This document shows, in pieces, positions 11,402-23,600 of a stretch of DNA of 64,000 nt. The DNA comes from Skeletonema tropicum (taxonomy: Eukaryota > Bacillariophyta > Thalassiosirophyceae > Thalassiosirales > Thalassiosiraceae): contig CM074144.1 of assembly GCA_037178625.1 (NCBI GenBank), forward strand, positions 124,001 through 188,000. Reading direction: 5' to 3'. Both the position numbers and the translations under genes were made by a program. Positions within the stretch are counted from its first letter, which is position 1; every line of letters starts with the position of its first letter. The notes beneath the pieces were generated by a model. That model made no database searches, had not been told where the DNA came from, and saw only the letters and a program-made list of their open reading frames with translations.

Positions 11402-11919
11402 GGGTTAATGTTGATGTGTAGTATCGCAAGTATGAATGTAGATTAGCGAATAGAGAGGAAGCAAGATTGATGCTTTTGTTTTTCAACTGGTGTAGTACAC
11501 AAGCTAAAAGCATGCAAGCAAGTGATAAGTAGGTGCAAGTCGTATCGTAGTTCTTTCGAAGAGAAATAAAGGAGATGAGGAGAAGTAGGGGTCTTAGGTT
11601 ATTTGGTACCCACGACGTGAGAATCAGAAATAATCCGTTCAGATCTCATCCGGCATTCAAACAGAAAATTTTACTCAATTCCTACGATGAAAAGAATTTA
11701 AATCACTTCCAATGACACTTTTTTGCAAAGAACTTTTCCTCCACAAGACCTGCTGCCCGCCTCTTCTTGCAAGTATTGCAACTCGCATGCGCAACAACTA
11801 TCGAAGTAAGCGACCTTCTCTAGAGTCTATGCGCTGCGCCGTAGTAATTAATGTCACTGACGGAGAGACACAGAGAAACAATTTTCCAGCACCTCCTCTG
11901 CAACTATATATGATAAAAG
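11402..11919. other. Intergenic between SET remnant and DUF285 gene
   Basis: About 500 bases without a convincing frame. It should contain the promoter of the DUF285 gene; ctatatatgata occurs at 11904-11915, very close to the ATG. Confidence 0.4.
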
Positions 11920-13800
11920 ATGAAACTTTCCACAGCCAGCCGTCACCTCCAACTAACCGCCCTCCTCCTCACAACCACCAGCTACCTCCACCACGTCCAC
12001 GCAGCCTGCAACCCTGCCAACAAACCCTTCGAAAATCGCGAGGAACTAAAAGTTGCCATCGACACATGCTTCGAGGGAGATGATGCCGCCACCGCCGCGA
12101 CAATTGTGGAGTACAATCCGCAGCGGTGTAATGCGAGGGTGAAGACGACGTATGGGTGGCCGATGAATGAGTGGTGTGTGGGGTTGGTGGATGATATGCA
12201 GTTGTTGTTTGTGGGGAAGAGGGAGTTTAATGAGGATATTTCGGGTGAGTTGATATTGATATGTTGATTCAGATATATGTATTTATGTATTGTATAATCG
12301 CTTGATTGTAATCATATTGCATACTGACACATCTTATGTGTCGATTACAAATGATGAATATCAGACTGGGATACGAGCCAAGTCACGGATTTGTACGAGA
12401 CATTCAGTTATGCTGAGAGTTTCGTTGGAGATATATCTAGGTGGGATGTGAGCAAGGTGACTAAAATGTTTGGTCTATTCAATGGTAAGTAATATATGAT
12501 ATATTTGCAGCTAGTGTGTTGAAAGATAGTTTGTGCGTGCATGCAGGATATGTTCAAACGTGCCTTTATAATTTTGGGGGCACAATTATCAACTCATATA
12601 TCTTTTGACCAAAACAACAATCGAATCGATCAGGCGCGGTAAAGTTCAACAGCGACATATCCAACTGGGACACCTCCTCCCTCGAAGACATGCAATGGAT
12701 GTTCTACGAAACACACAGCTTCGCAGGAGACCTTAGCAAATGGAACGTCAGCAAAGTATGGAATATGCGTGAGGTATTTTACCACTTGTGGGAATTTAAT
12801 AGTGATTTGAGCCAGTGGGATACGAGCAGTGTTGAAACGATGAGGTATATGTTTTATGAGATGCCAAAGTTTAATTCGGATATATCGGGGTGGGATACTA
12901 GTAGAGTCACGTCGTTTGAGGAGATGTTTTATGGAGCGACTGAGTTTAATCAGGATTTGAGTGGGTGGGATCTTTCGGCAGGTGAGTGTTGGGATAAGTG
13001 CATTGATTGGTCTACTTCTCAGAGGGGGATTAGGATTAGGATTGTGCCTTTCCGATTTTAAAGCGCACAAGAGATTCGACTAACTTCAATGTATTCTGCA
13101 TCTTTCGTCTCTCTGGGACACAACAACAACAACAATGAACAATAGCCGCAACTGTGAATGGTATGTTCTACGGTGCAGAATCGTTCAATCAGAATCTCTG
13201 TGCATGGAGAGATCAGTTTCCTTACGGCTTTGACGGTTCCAATGCGATCTTTGATGAATCTGGATGTACCTTTACCGATCGTCCGCGACGAAGCAACGCT
13301 TTTGGAGGTCCCTATTGCGCATCTGACTGTGCCCCAACGATAGCTCCCACTGTAAGTATCTTTTTCTGTGTCAATTCTTGCCTTCATTCATTGCATTGGT
13401 TGAACGCTGACAATCTTCCTCATTTCACACTTGCAGCTTGCACCCACTCTTAAGCCTACACCTGCACCTTTGGAACCTGTTGTTCCTGATCCAGTTCCTG
13501 CTCCCGCTCCTGTTCCCGCTCCTGTTCCAGCTCCTGTTCCCGCTCCTGTTCCCGCTCCTGTTCCTGCTGTGCCTGAATCTACCACTGCACCCGAGCCAGA
13601 TAATTTGACGCCTGATGAAACTCAGCCACCAGTCCTATCTCCTGATTACGTCTTGCCAGGACTCTTCAGCTTCAGGAGCACCAGCGACAGATGATAATTT
13701 CTCTGCCATGTATTCTTCAGCCTACATTCATTCGAATAGTGTGACGGCAGTAATTGCTGTTGGGAGTGCGATGGTATGGACGTTGGCTGTATTTATGTAG
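11920..13800 (+). CDS. Secreted DUF285 (BspA-like leucine-rich) surface protein
   Basis: Five exons: 11920-12244, 12365-12484, 12634-12981, 13146-13351 and 13437 onward, with GT-AG introns of 85-164 bp that keep frame. The N-terminus is a signal peptide (hydrophobic core LTALLLTTTSYL, cut near HVHAA). About eight DUF285 repeats follow, of the type F..DIS.WDTS.V..M..MF, then a Pro-Ala-Val tract of 12-bp units (13490-13575). DUF285/BspA-like repeats form an extracellular leucine-rich solenoid used in adhesion. As read, the frame stops at 13694. One base over, an open frame runs to 13800 and ends in a hydrophobic tail (NSVTAVIAVGSAMVWTLAVF) that looks like a GPI or membrane anchor. A one-base error, or a 28-nt GT-AG segment at about 13634-13661, would join them. 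I therefore give 13800 as the likely end. Confidence 0.8.
13490..13575. repeat. 12-bp minisatellite encoding Pro-Ala-Pro-Val
   Basis: Tandem units of about GCTCCTGTTCCC within the last exon of the DUF285 gene encode a P-A-P-V stalk. Such stalks typically hold a domain away from the cell wall or membrane. Confidence 0.85.
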
Positions 13801-14116
13801 AGAATGACAGAAGAAAGGAAGAAGTTAGGTAGTAGTTAGGGCACTTATGAAACGCGTTAATTAGGAAACGTGCTCCAAAACTCTGTGTGTAAATAACTCA
13901 GTACGGTCTTTGGCTAGTAGTGAAGGAAGCATGACGGCTAAGACGACTACTGTAATCCATATTATACGTTCGAAATAACTCAAGCAATAGATTACGTAGG
14001 GTCATGAAATGACGTTATGAGTCACATAACACTTGGGCCGATTTCTCCCAATTCACTCATCATTTCAAGCGTCCCTTGCACAAAGCAAGAACTGAATATT
14101 CGGACAAGACCTTGAC

Positions 14117-14335
14117 ATGGACTCTGTAATAGTTGTCATGAGTGCCAAGACCAAGAATAAAGCTTCTACGATCATCAATGCTAACACAGATTCTTCCCAG
14201 CAGCAACAACAGCAACAGCTGCCAGAGAGTGTGACGGGCCTTGAGGTTGAGGTCATCTATAATATATCCGCTTCAAGACCAAGTGTCAAAAATTTGCTCC
14301 ACGAGTTCAGCTCTGCCTTGATCAGGAGATTTTGA
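14117..14335 (+). CDS. Hypothetical small ORF with poly-Gln
   Basis: 72-residue ORF with a run of seven Gln, then a soluble-looking segment (GLEVEVIYNISASRPSVKNL). No family recognised. It may be an exon or a fragment of a longer decayed gene together with 14431-14655. Existence is doubtful. Confidence 0.22.
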   Translation: MDSVIVVMSAKTKNKASTIINANTDSSQQQQQQQLPESVTGLEVEVIYNISASRPSVKNLLHEFSSALIRRF

Positions 14336-14430
14336 CGGACGGCAGGAGAACGGACAAGATGCTAAAGTCACAATAACAATATTAACCTTCTCACATATCG
14401 TAGCAGGACAAAGCCAAAGCACACACATAC

Positions 14431-14655
14431 ATGTGCGCACCTACTATTATTATCACCGATGAAGATGATCATGGCAGTACGCCTGTCATCCTTGCTCCTG
14501 AAGATATAGAGATCAACGTCGTCTGGCAAATGGAGCGAAGATGCATCGGTAAAAATGGACAATGGACGGCACGCTTTCGGAAGAGGTACTTGAGGGATGT
14601 GATTGTGTTGAGCTTGTGTGTCTTTATAATATATGTTCGTTCTGTGCTACGGTAA
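14431..14655 (+). CDS. Hypothetical small ORF with C-terminal hydrophobic segment
   Basis: 74-residue ORF with an acidic start (PTIIITDEDDHG), PVILAPEDIEINVVWQMERR and a hydrophobic end (IVLSLCVFIIYV). No family recognised. Its frame differs from 14117-14335, so the two could belong to one broken or spliced gene. Confidence 0.2.
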   Translation: MCAPTIIITDEDDHGSTPVILAPEDIEINVVWQMERRCIGKNGQWTARFRKRYLRDVIVLSLCVFIIYVRSVLR

Positions 14656-14821
14656 AATATGTATCACTGGTATTGTAAACAAGAAACGATTTTGATGCAG
14701 TAGAGACATTATCGAGTACCGTACCCCTGAAGGGCGTTGAAGTAAAATAGGAAAGTTGAAGGTTGAACTACTTAAAATTCAAGGTGCGCATCACGACAGT
14801 TAGGCCGACCATCAACATGGA

Positions 14822-15015
14822 CAGTGTGTCAACCGTACAGTAGTTGCCCGCCTTAGTACTTGCCCGTCCACAGTAAGTGCCCGCTGAAAATTCGGACACA
14901 GGAAGTCCGGACACTAACAGATAAGGTAATTCGTAGTTGCACATCCCACATCCACCGTAGTTGCTCGCTCCGTGAGCGGACACACCCGCGGGCAACTACG
15001 GTGACCGACACACTG
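14822..15015. mobile_element. Second, diverged copy of the CAGTGTGTC MITE
   Basis: 194 bp beginning CAGTGTGTC and ending GACACACTG, with internal GTAGTTGCCCG units, the same TCCGGAC palindrome region and a closing gggcaactacggtg. It matches the element at 10485-10665 along its length with several substitutions and small indels. No clean TA duplication is left. It lies about 80 bp upstream of the LRR gene start and could affect that promoter. Confidence 0.75.
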
Positions 15016-15095
15016 AACTTCATTGCATGATACATGATAATATTATGATATACATATACGTGTAATTCTTTACCTCACTACTAAGTATTATCATC

Positions 15096-18000
15096 ATGGA
15101 CGACAATAATAATCTCAATAATCCTGCCCTCAATAATCTCGCTCCCCCCGCCGAAACGACGGATGATAGTCTTCTACTCCAAGAAATGCTGAAGGAAGAC
15201 ATGGCGCTCAAAAATAATAATAATTATTTGGCCGGTGCGTCGAAGGACAATCTTACGAAGGCGCTGCTTCTTCGTTTACTGGAGGAGAAGGAGGAGCGGC
15301 GAGCGGCGGCATCATCTGATGAGGCGGCATCCGATCAGCAGTTGATAGATGCCGATGCAACACAGGAGGAAAACTCAGCGGCGGCAAAGAGGAGACAGAA
15401 GGAGGCCGCCGCTATGCCTAATAATCCTGTGATGTCATGGCTGAGGGGCGGAATTATTTTGCTAATCATGATGGTCGCATTCGGATCCATCGATACGTTG
15501 ATTTCTCCCCTCTCACTGATTCATCAAAGTGATGCATCAAAAGAGGGGGAAGTTCCCCCCAGCCAATCCACCGTCTGCATTGAGATCTCTTCGTCGTCAA
15601 AAAAAGCATCTATCGAATATCGATAATGCGAAATCAGCATCGCCCGAAATTAGAAGTCCATTGCCTGCGGTTGTGCCGCCTCCCATTTTCTCACCTGCTG
15701 CTGTCACTGCCAGCAATCGTCGTATGAAATCTGACGAATTAAGATCAGAGACATGTTTTGACACTCCCAACTGGGAAGATGTGGATGGTTTTGGGTGTGA
15801 TGTGTATGAAGAATATGACTGGTGCTATGGCGCTGACTTCTATGCAGGAGATATGGGACCAGCAACAACTCATTGCTGTATCTGTGGAGGTGGAAGTGTT
15901 TCTCTTCCTCCCACCAACTCTCCTACAATTTCAAACTCTCCAACAAAGTCAGCTTCTCCTTCAACCTCCCCCACAATAACTAACTCTCCAACTAAGTCAA
16001 CAACTCCTTCAATCTCCCCTTCAACATCTCCGTCTAACTTTCCAACAAAGTCAACTACTCCCTCAAGTTCTTCAAAACCGTCAAGCTCTCCATCAATTTC
16101 ATCTAGTCCGACACAGTTCTGTGTGGACACTCCCAACTGGAAGGATGAGTTTGGTGATGGGTGTGGTTATTATGAAGAAAATGTAGACGACTGTTCCTCC
16201 GCTGACGACTATGCAGGAGATATGGGACCAGCAACAATTCATTGCTGTATCTGTGGAGGTGGAAGTGTTTCTCTTCCTCCCACCAACTCTCCTACAATTT
16301 CAAACTCTCCAACAAAGTCAGCTACTCCTTCAACCTCTCCCACAATAACTAACTCTCCAACTAAGTCAACAACTCCTTCAACCTCCCCTTCAACATCTCC
16401 GTCTAACTTTCCAACAAAGTCAACTACTCCTTCGAGTTCTTCGAAGCCGTCAAGCTCTCCATCAATTTCATCTAGTCCGACACAGTTCTGTGTGGACACT
16501 CCCAACTGGAAGGATGAGTTTGGTGATGGGTGTGGTTATTATGAAGAATATGACAATAGATGTTCCTACGCTGATGAATGGGCAGGAGATATGGGGCCAG
16601 CGACTGAACATTGCTGCTATTGCCAGGGGGGAATAAATTCTGTAAGTCGGATACATTCTTTGGTTTGGAGTTCATTGAATGCACCACGTTTCTAATTCAA
16701 TTTTCTTGTCCATTTACTACAATCGTCTTTAGTGTGACGGATACATTTCACATTGTCAAGACTACTTTGATGTCGTGGGAATCGAGGATGGTGTCATGTC
16801 ACCAGTTTGTAAAAAAGCAGAGTCTTGTTCCTGTGGAGAGCATGATGTCGGAACTTTCACTAATAAGTGGGGGGAAAGCGTAATTGTTGGGTTGCATAAT
16901 GAGTGCAAATGTGACTTTTGGTCACGTCTTTGCGAAGACACAGGAGTGGGAGAAGCTTGTGATTATGCAGCTGAATATTGTTGTGGAGATTATCTTTACT
17001 CCTATCAGCGATTTTGGTATCTGAGCAATCCGACATGTTATTGTGATTTCTTCAACTACGCTCGAACTGAATTTGGACATGCGTTGGAACCAAAGGCAAT
17101 GAATATCAGCATTGACTTTGAAAATCCTTGCCGTCAATTTGAGGAGAGATGGCGCCCTTCTTCTGCTGTTGACTCTGAAGAGGAGAGGACAAGTTTGGAG
17201 GCGATATACAATTTTACAAATGGACCAATGTGGATAAACAATGACGGATGGATGAATGAGACTGTACATCATTGCCAGTGGTATGGAATATCTTGCAACG
17301 ATGACCAATTTATCACTGGGATTCATTTGAGGGACAACAACCTTGCAGGCCAGTTTCCTGTATACACACGCAGCATAGATTACTGGTATGGTTCGGATGT
17401 AGATGTAGATGTCGATGACGATTGGGGTGTTGTTTGGCCTGAGGGCGAGGTGTATGAATATGAAGAAGGTCGGGGTTGGGCTACTTACTCCCTTGAAGAT
17501 TTCGACTTCAGTGACTCGGTGTGGCAATACACCAAGTACGGTTTGGCAAATCTATACTACCTTGAAACTGTTGACTTGGGAGATAACAAGCTCACTGGAA
17601 CGATCGAATATCCTCCACTCTACAATCTCAACTCACTTCGATACTTTGATGTCTCGGGAAACCAACTCAGTGGAGACATAAATGCACTTGTCACTCCATC
17701 GATAGCGCATTCCGACTTCAGCAGTAATAACTTCACTTCTATGCGTCGCTTCGATAAGTACAAGGGATCCTACCAAACACTACGCTATTGTAACGTGAGC
17801 AATAATGCCATTCAAACAAATGCGACTGATCTTCTAGGGATCATTCCGCCCAAAATTGAGCAACTATTCGCACAAAACAGTCAAATCTACGGCAGTCTTC
17901 CGAAGTCAATAAATAATCTTTTACGGTTAAGACAATTTGACATGTCATCCAACTCTCTATCTGGGAGCCTTCCAGAATCATTAAATAATCTTCCACAGCT

Positions 18001-20579
18001 ACGGCAATGCAACATGTCGTCCAACGCTCTGTCCGGCCAGCTACCTGACCTCACTGAATCTATGTTTACTATCCAGGTGCTCGACTTGTCTCACCAAACA
18101 ATAGGCTTTGCAGGATCGATTCCAGAAGATATAGCAAGGTTCCAATCTCTCAAGGTATTGGATCTAGCTGGTAACAGGCTGGTAGGAACTATTCCATCCT
18201 CCATTGGAAATATGGCAGTGCTGGAAACGTGTGACTTGTCCAACAACGTTCTAAGCAGCACGATTCCTCCTGAGCTTGGATTACTAGAAGGTGAGTAAAT
18301 GGTCAGTTACATCTTGCAGCTGTAGGATGAAAGAGACGCGTGAACAATTATTAACCACTTCTGCCATATTATCTGCAGGTGTCTTGAAACGCATGGATCT
18401 TTCCAATAATAACTTGAATGGAAGGATTCCTTCTGAGATTGGTCGGCTTGAGGGTGCTTCTATTTTCTTGAGTGGTAATCCTTTTCAAAATTCATCTGAA
18501 TCTGCCCCACTCAGCCTCTGTATGTTGCGCAGTGTCGAAGTTTTCGATCTAGCGAATGATATCTCATTATGCCCGCTCGAGAGAAATGTCTTGAGCATCT
18601 TCTATGATTCGGCAAAGGGTGCAGAGTGGACAAATGGATCACTGTGGCTGGATGAGTACGCGAGCTACTGTAATTGGAAGGGAGTGACTTGCGATAACAA
18701 GACAAATCGGGTGATAAAGCTAAAACTTCGCAACAATGGCTTGTCGGGGAGATTGAGTGAGAGTATTGGCAATCTAACTGAAATGGAAGTTTTGGATTTG
18801 AGCGACAATGACATTAAGGTGATGCTCTATTATCACATTGTTTGCTTTGACTTCTTTCATTGCTCCCACTGACCAAAATCGTTGCTATTCTTGCAATCAT
18901 CACAACTTATCTCACAGGGATCAATTCCAACAGAGATTGGCCTACTTTCCAAACTCACTTACCTGCGTCTTAGTTACAATGCTTTCACCGGAATGGCCCC
19001 TGAAGTCTTAGGAGAGCTAGAAAGGCTTGAACTGCTTCAACTTCAAAGCAACAGAATTACTGAAATGCCAAATATATCACAAATAGACCATAACAAATAC
19101 AACAAATCCGCATTTGTCACAGACTGCGGCGTGCCATCTGCGTTCGAAGAGGCAATGAAGTGCGAACATTGTTCAATGTGCTGTAAGTACTATATAATGT
19201 GAACAAATGTCATTGATCACCTGCATCGTCTGCTCGTCATTTACCTCTCACCGACTTTCATCGACATTGACATCATACGCCAGGCAACGCGAACGAGGAC
19301 TGTTATCCCCAAGAAGACACACGAGTTGTTGAATTAGGCCTCAACTATAGCACATTTGCTGCTGTTCTCTTTGCTGGTATTGTTGCATTTAGCTGCGTGG
19401 TGGTCGTCTTTTTATACTTTTTCGGCAAGCGCAAAAATCGTGCAAGCACTCTAACTACGTCGATGCAAGAGAGGCTTGAAAAAGATGACAAGTATGCTTT
19501 GAGCAGAATTGGTGATGCATCCGTATACTCTTACTTTGTAACAGACAGTCGTGCTGGTTGGCTGGTAGCATTTACCACACTTGGCATACAGGTTCTAAGT
19601 CTCATCTTCTTTGTCATGGCTTCGGAAGCCAAGTTGCAAGATGACACAATCGACATACAATTCAGCTGGAAATGCCCTCGTGACTCAGATAGTTGCAGGA
19701 ACACCGCTGATTTGACTGATGTTGGCTGGTTTATTTTTGCCATGTTGATGATTGCCAATCTTGCAAAGGATTCGATTAATGGATCCAAGTTGATTTACCA
19801 TTCATCGAGAATTAGACACCCTGTAGGCTCAAGAATTCGATATTTCGTTGCTGGAGTGGGCTTGTTTGCGATTACACTATTCGCCTTGTATGTAAGTTGT
19901 TGCAATGATGTCTTGTCATGTCATCCTGTTTGCTCTTGCATCCGATTGAAGTGTTGTTTTCATACTCTACTCTTGCCTCGTTCAGGTTAGTACCGTGTAC
20001 AACAGGGCAATCGCGACGAGCAATACTGAAATTATTGTCAATTCAGTAATCGTCTTATTTGTAATGGATCTGGACGAATGGATGTTTGCTTCATTGAAGG
20101 CATGCAGTAAGAGATTGACTGCACATGCGTCGGATTCGGAATCTAGTTCTGAAGAAGTGGAAGCAGAAAAGGGAGGCGCAATGGAAGAAATGAAGGAGGA
20201 GATCGCAGTACAAAAGGTGCAGATTGCTTCCCAACAGGAGGAGCTCATGATTCAGAAGGAGCAGGTGGCGAAACAAAACAACGAGATTGCAATGCTCCGA
20301 GAGACAGTGCAAAAATTGGAAGCTTTTCTTGCTGTAGCACCCGAATCTGTGTCTCAAAGTCCTCCCAATGAAAGCGTGATAACGCATACAAATGAATTGG
20401 AAGATACTAGTTTGGAGAGAAATGCAGGAAAGGACGGTCCAGTGAATGAAGAAGAATACCCTGTGATACAGAATGAATTTGAGGAGTCGAAAGTAGAAGT
20501 AGCTGAAGGTGAAGATGCATCTACACCAGGTTCTGACAGCGCTTCTGAATGTGAGGGTGACAAAAAGGCGGAGTCGTAA
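15096..20579 (+). CDS. LRR receptor-like membrane protein with three Cys-rich modules
   Basis: Exons: 15096-16641, 16733-18290, 18379-18818, 18918-19182, 19284-19891 and 19986-20579; introns 88-101 bp, GT-AG, in frame (about 1,660 residues). Order: acidic, coiled N-terminus; one membrane helix (GGIILLIMMVAFGSIDTL); three Cys-rich modules (C.DTPNW...GCGYYEE...AGDMGPAT.HCC.C) separated by Ser/Thr/Pro linkers; a fourth Cys-rich region; plant-type LRRs with an N-terminal cap (HCQWYGISC) and a second cap-like unit (YCNWKGVTC); then several membrane helices (from 19350) and a coiled-coil tail (EEMKEEIAVQKVQIASQQEE). This suggests a surface receptor or adhesion protein with a multipass C-terminal module of unknown function. 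The first exon has one frame break between 15529 and 15620 (an A7 run at 15599-15605, or a 34-nt GT-AG stretch at 15529-15562, would restore it). Confidence 0.82.
15752..16625. repeat. 369-bp tandem repeats in exon 1 of the LRR gene
   Basis: The Cys-rich module plus Ser/Thr/Pro linker recurs with a period of exactly 369 bp. Module starts fall at about 15752, 16121 and 16490. The two linkers (about 15900-16115 and 16269-16484) are almost identical in DNA, so the last duplication is recent. The first Cys module is more diverged. Confidence 0.9.
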
Positions 20580-20653
20580 CGCAACCAAATTTAATTAGGA
20601 AATATATATCCACAAAGAGATCGCATTAGTTAATTGTAGACAAAACGAGCTAG

Positions 20654-23600
20654 TTATCCCTCCTCTGATAGAATTTGTCTCACCACCGCGATGATTTGTT
20701 TGTGCCGTCTTGTCATTGAAGACTTCTCTTCCGTGTTAGCAAATGTTTCGACAACATGTTCAAGAATGACTTTATCCAGTGCATCTCGCAGTGACAGTAT
20801 CAATACTGCATTGTCAATAGCGCTACCTTTCCTGCTCTCTGTATCATCACTAACTTTGAATTTTAACCAACCATCGATGATAATGGCATTCTTCACCAGC
20901 TCTAGTTGGCCACCAAACAGGAGCAGGCTAAATTTGGATACAAAGTTGACTTCCGACAGGAATGCCTCGGGCGGCCGCTGCCGCTGTCCACTCGGACCCA
21001 CTGCGCCTATTGATCGATGTTTTGCATGATATATAGCGTAGGCATTCTTTCCGTTCTCGGCAGCGGCATTTACTCGTTTCCTCTGGAATGAGCTCGAAGA
21101 TGGACGAGATACGTCGCCATCTTTGGTCAGAAGTCTTCCACCTTTTGGACCGCCTCCTTTGCGCGGTCGAACTAGAGTACAGATATTTGGGTAGAGGCCA
21201 GCAACGAGGCAGCAGCTTGTAATCAGCGCATCTTCCTTGGCTATATTGCAATCATCCAGGTCATCTCTTGAAGCAAGTCCTGCATCGATAACGAGATCCA
21301 GGAATTGATGTCTCAGTGTGTCAATCTCACGCAATGCCAAATGATTCAATGCATGGTTCCGACAGAACTTCTCCTTCTTATCCTTCTGCTGCGTCCAAGC
21401 CCGATGCACTGCGATTACAGCAATCATGTCGCTCTTTACTGTCCCTCCGTGCCAATCTCTCCCACCAAAGCCATTCTCGATCAACGAATCTCTTGCTTCT
21501 ACGGCTGTAGGATCAAGCTGCCTACCCGACAAGAAACAGCTTTTTGTGCAGGATAGCGATGCTGCAATTATCAATGCATTATCAAGTACGCCAAGGATAC
21601 AACCAACGATGAGTGTTTTTGCGAGCTTTGCGTCCATTGGCAATTTAGAGCAGTGGTATCCGATCGGTGTCAATCTGTAGAGCAAATCTGATTCAACCTC
21701 AGTCTCTCCATAGTTCACTACCTTCAATGCATCTACTTCCAACAAATGTCTACATGATTGGATGAGGCTTTGCTCCTGCGGTGGCGTTGGTGTCAACGCC
21801 AGAAATTTGAGTGGGTTTGCACCTGGGGGGAACGATGACTTCATCTCACTACTTGATTTCAATCTTGCATATGCTTCATCTCGACGCTGTTCATACAGCA
21901 AACAAACCTGAAGAATCAGTTCATCCAACGGAGTCCTGACCATTTCTGGAGAAGTCTGAGGTAACAAGTTATCCCTTGCAAATTCTTCCGAGCAAAGTCT
22001 GTAGCATGTACCATTTGATGTACGACCAGCTCGGCCGGTCCTTTGCTTCATTGCTGCGTGTGACGTCCAAACTGTAACAAGCTCCTTGATACGAGAGGAA
22101 GATTGATACCTACTCTCCTTCACGCGGCACGTGTCGATCACATATGACACGTCTTCTATCGTTAGTGAAGTTTCAGCAATATTCGTGCTCAAAATGATCT
22201 TGACAGTCCCTTTGGCAGCTGGTTCAAATACTCTGCCCTGATCAGATTTGGGAATGGTGGAATGTAGTTTGAGTATATTGCAAACAGCCCGATTGCCAAC
22301 AATTGTTTCTTTGTCATAGAGACATCGTGCTAGTGATTCTATCTCACCCAACCCAGGCAAGAATATTAGAATGGCACCGGTCTTGCGGAATTGGGTATTG
22401 GAAGAGTTGTCATTGAGCTGCCCCTCCTTCTGTTGCTGCTCCACAATCTTGACAATCAATGAGCGAATAAACACATCATCAATCTTCTCAATAGCACGTG
22501 GCGAGGATATCCCATCGCCTTCCAATTCGTCAACTCCCGCACCACCACCACCAATCTTTGTCATTGTCTTTCCTGTAAACCTTTCACATTCGGCAAGCCA
22601 ATGTGTCTTCACTGGGAAAGTCCTACCGGGGATATCAATCGTGGCTGGAATTGTAGATGGTAGTGAAAAGTAATTGACAAATAATTCCGATGAAGCAGTT
22701 GCCGACATTAGGATCAAACGAGGCAGCTGCGTCACATTTGCAGGCGATGACGAATTCTTCTTTGCTGCTGCTACCATCATGCCCTTGAGGAGTGTCAGCG
22801 TAAAATCAGTATTCACATCCCTTTCGTGAGTCTCATCTATCACCAAGTGAGATATTGACTCCAGCGTCAATGGCGGCACAACACTGCCATTCTCATTCGC
22901 ATCAAATGCTGACGACCCTTCCGTTTCTCCAGCACGAGACTCACTATTGAGAAGTATCCTCAACAACACCCCAATAGTCATGTAAATGACACGACAACTT
23001 CGAAAATCCACCCTCCGATCCGAACGGACCATGTACCCAATCGAACTCCCACTCTGCCCGGGAGGAGGACAGCCCCGCTCCGTGGCAACACGCTGTGCCA
23101 ATGATATTGCTGCAACTCGTCTTGGTTGTGTCACAATAATGTACGGACGACGATGTAGATTACTCTCATCTTGGTGGCTTTCCAAGAGGAACTGTGGAAT
23201 TTGTGTACTCTTGCCGCTGCCTGTAGCTCCAGATAGTACCACCACTTGATTTTGATGTATGATATCCAATATCTGCTGCTTGTACGCTGCTACTGGGAGA
23301 CGCTGCCTGCTTTTTAATTGAGTTTGTTGTTTCTTTGTATCAATCACTTCTGCGACTCTTTGAAGTTGTTGCTGTCGAGATTGCTGGAGTGAATTACGAT
23401 GCAATTGTTGTTGTTTGTAGGCAAGTTTGATGGAGTCGAGAAGTGCATCGGTGGTATCTTTGGATGTCATCCTCTTTACCATCATCATTTGCACCATCCT
23501 CATGCTTTGATGACGCATCCTCGTCGTCCTTATTTTCAGCCCTTGGTGTCAAAGTGATATAAACAACTGTTCCATCCACAACTCCACTCAAATCCTGCTC

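Noticed and set aside
15870..16505. Two 88-codon minus-strand ORFs with identical ends
   Set aside because: Antisense shadows of the Ser/Thr/Pro linkers of the LRR gene; they repeat because the linker is tandemly duplicated.
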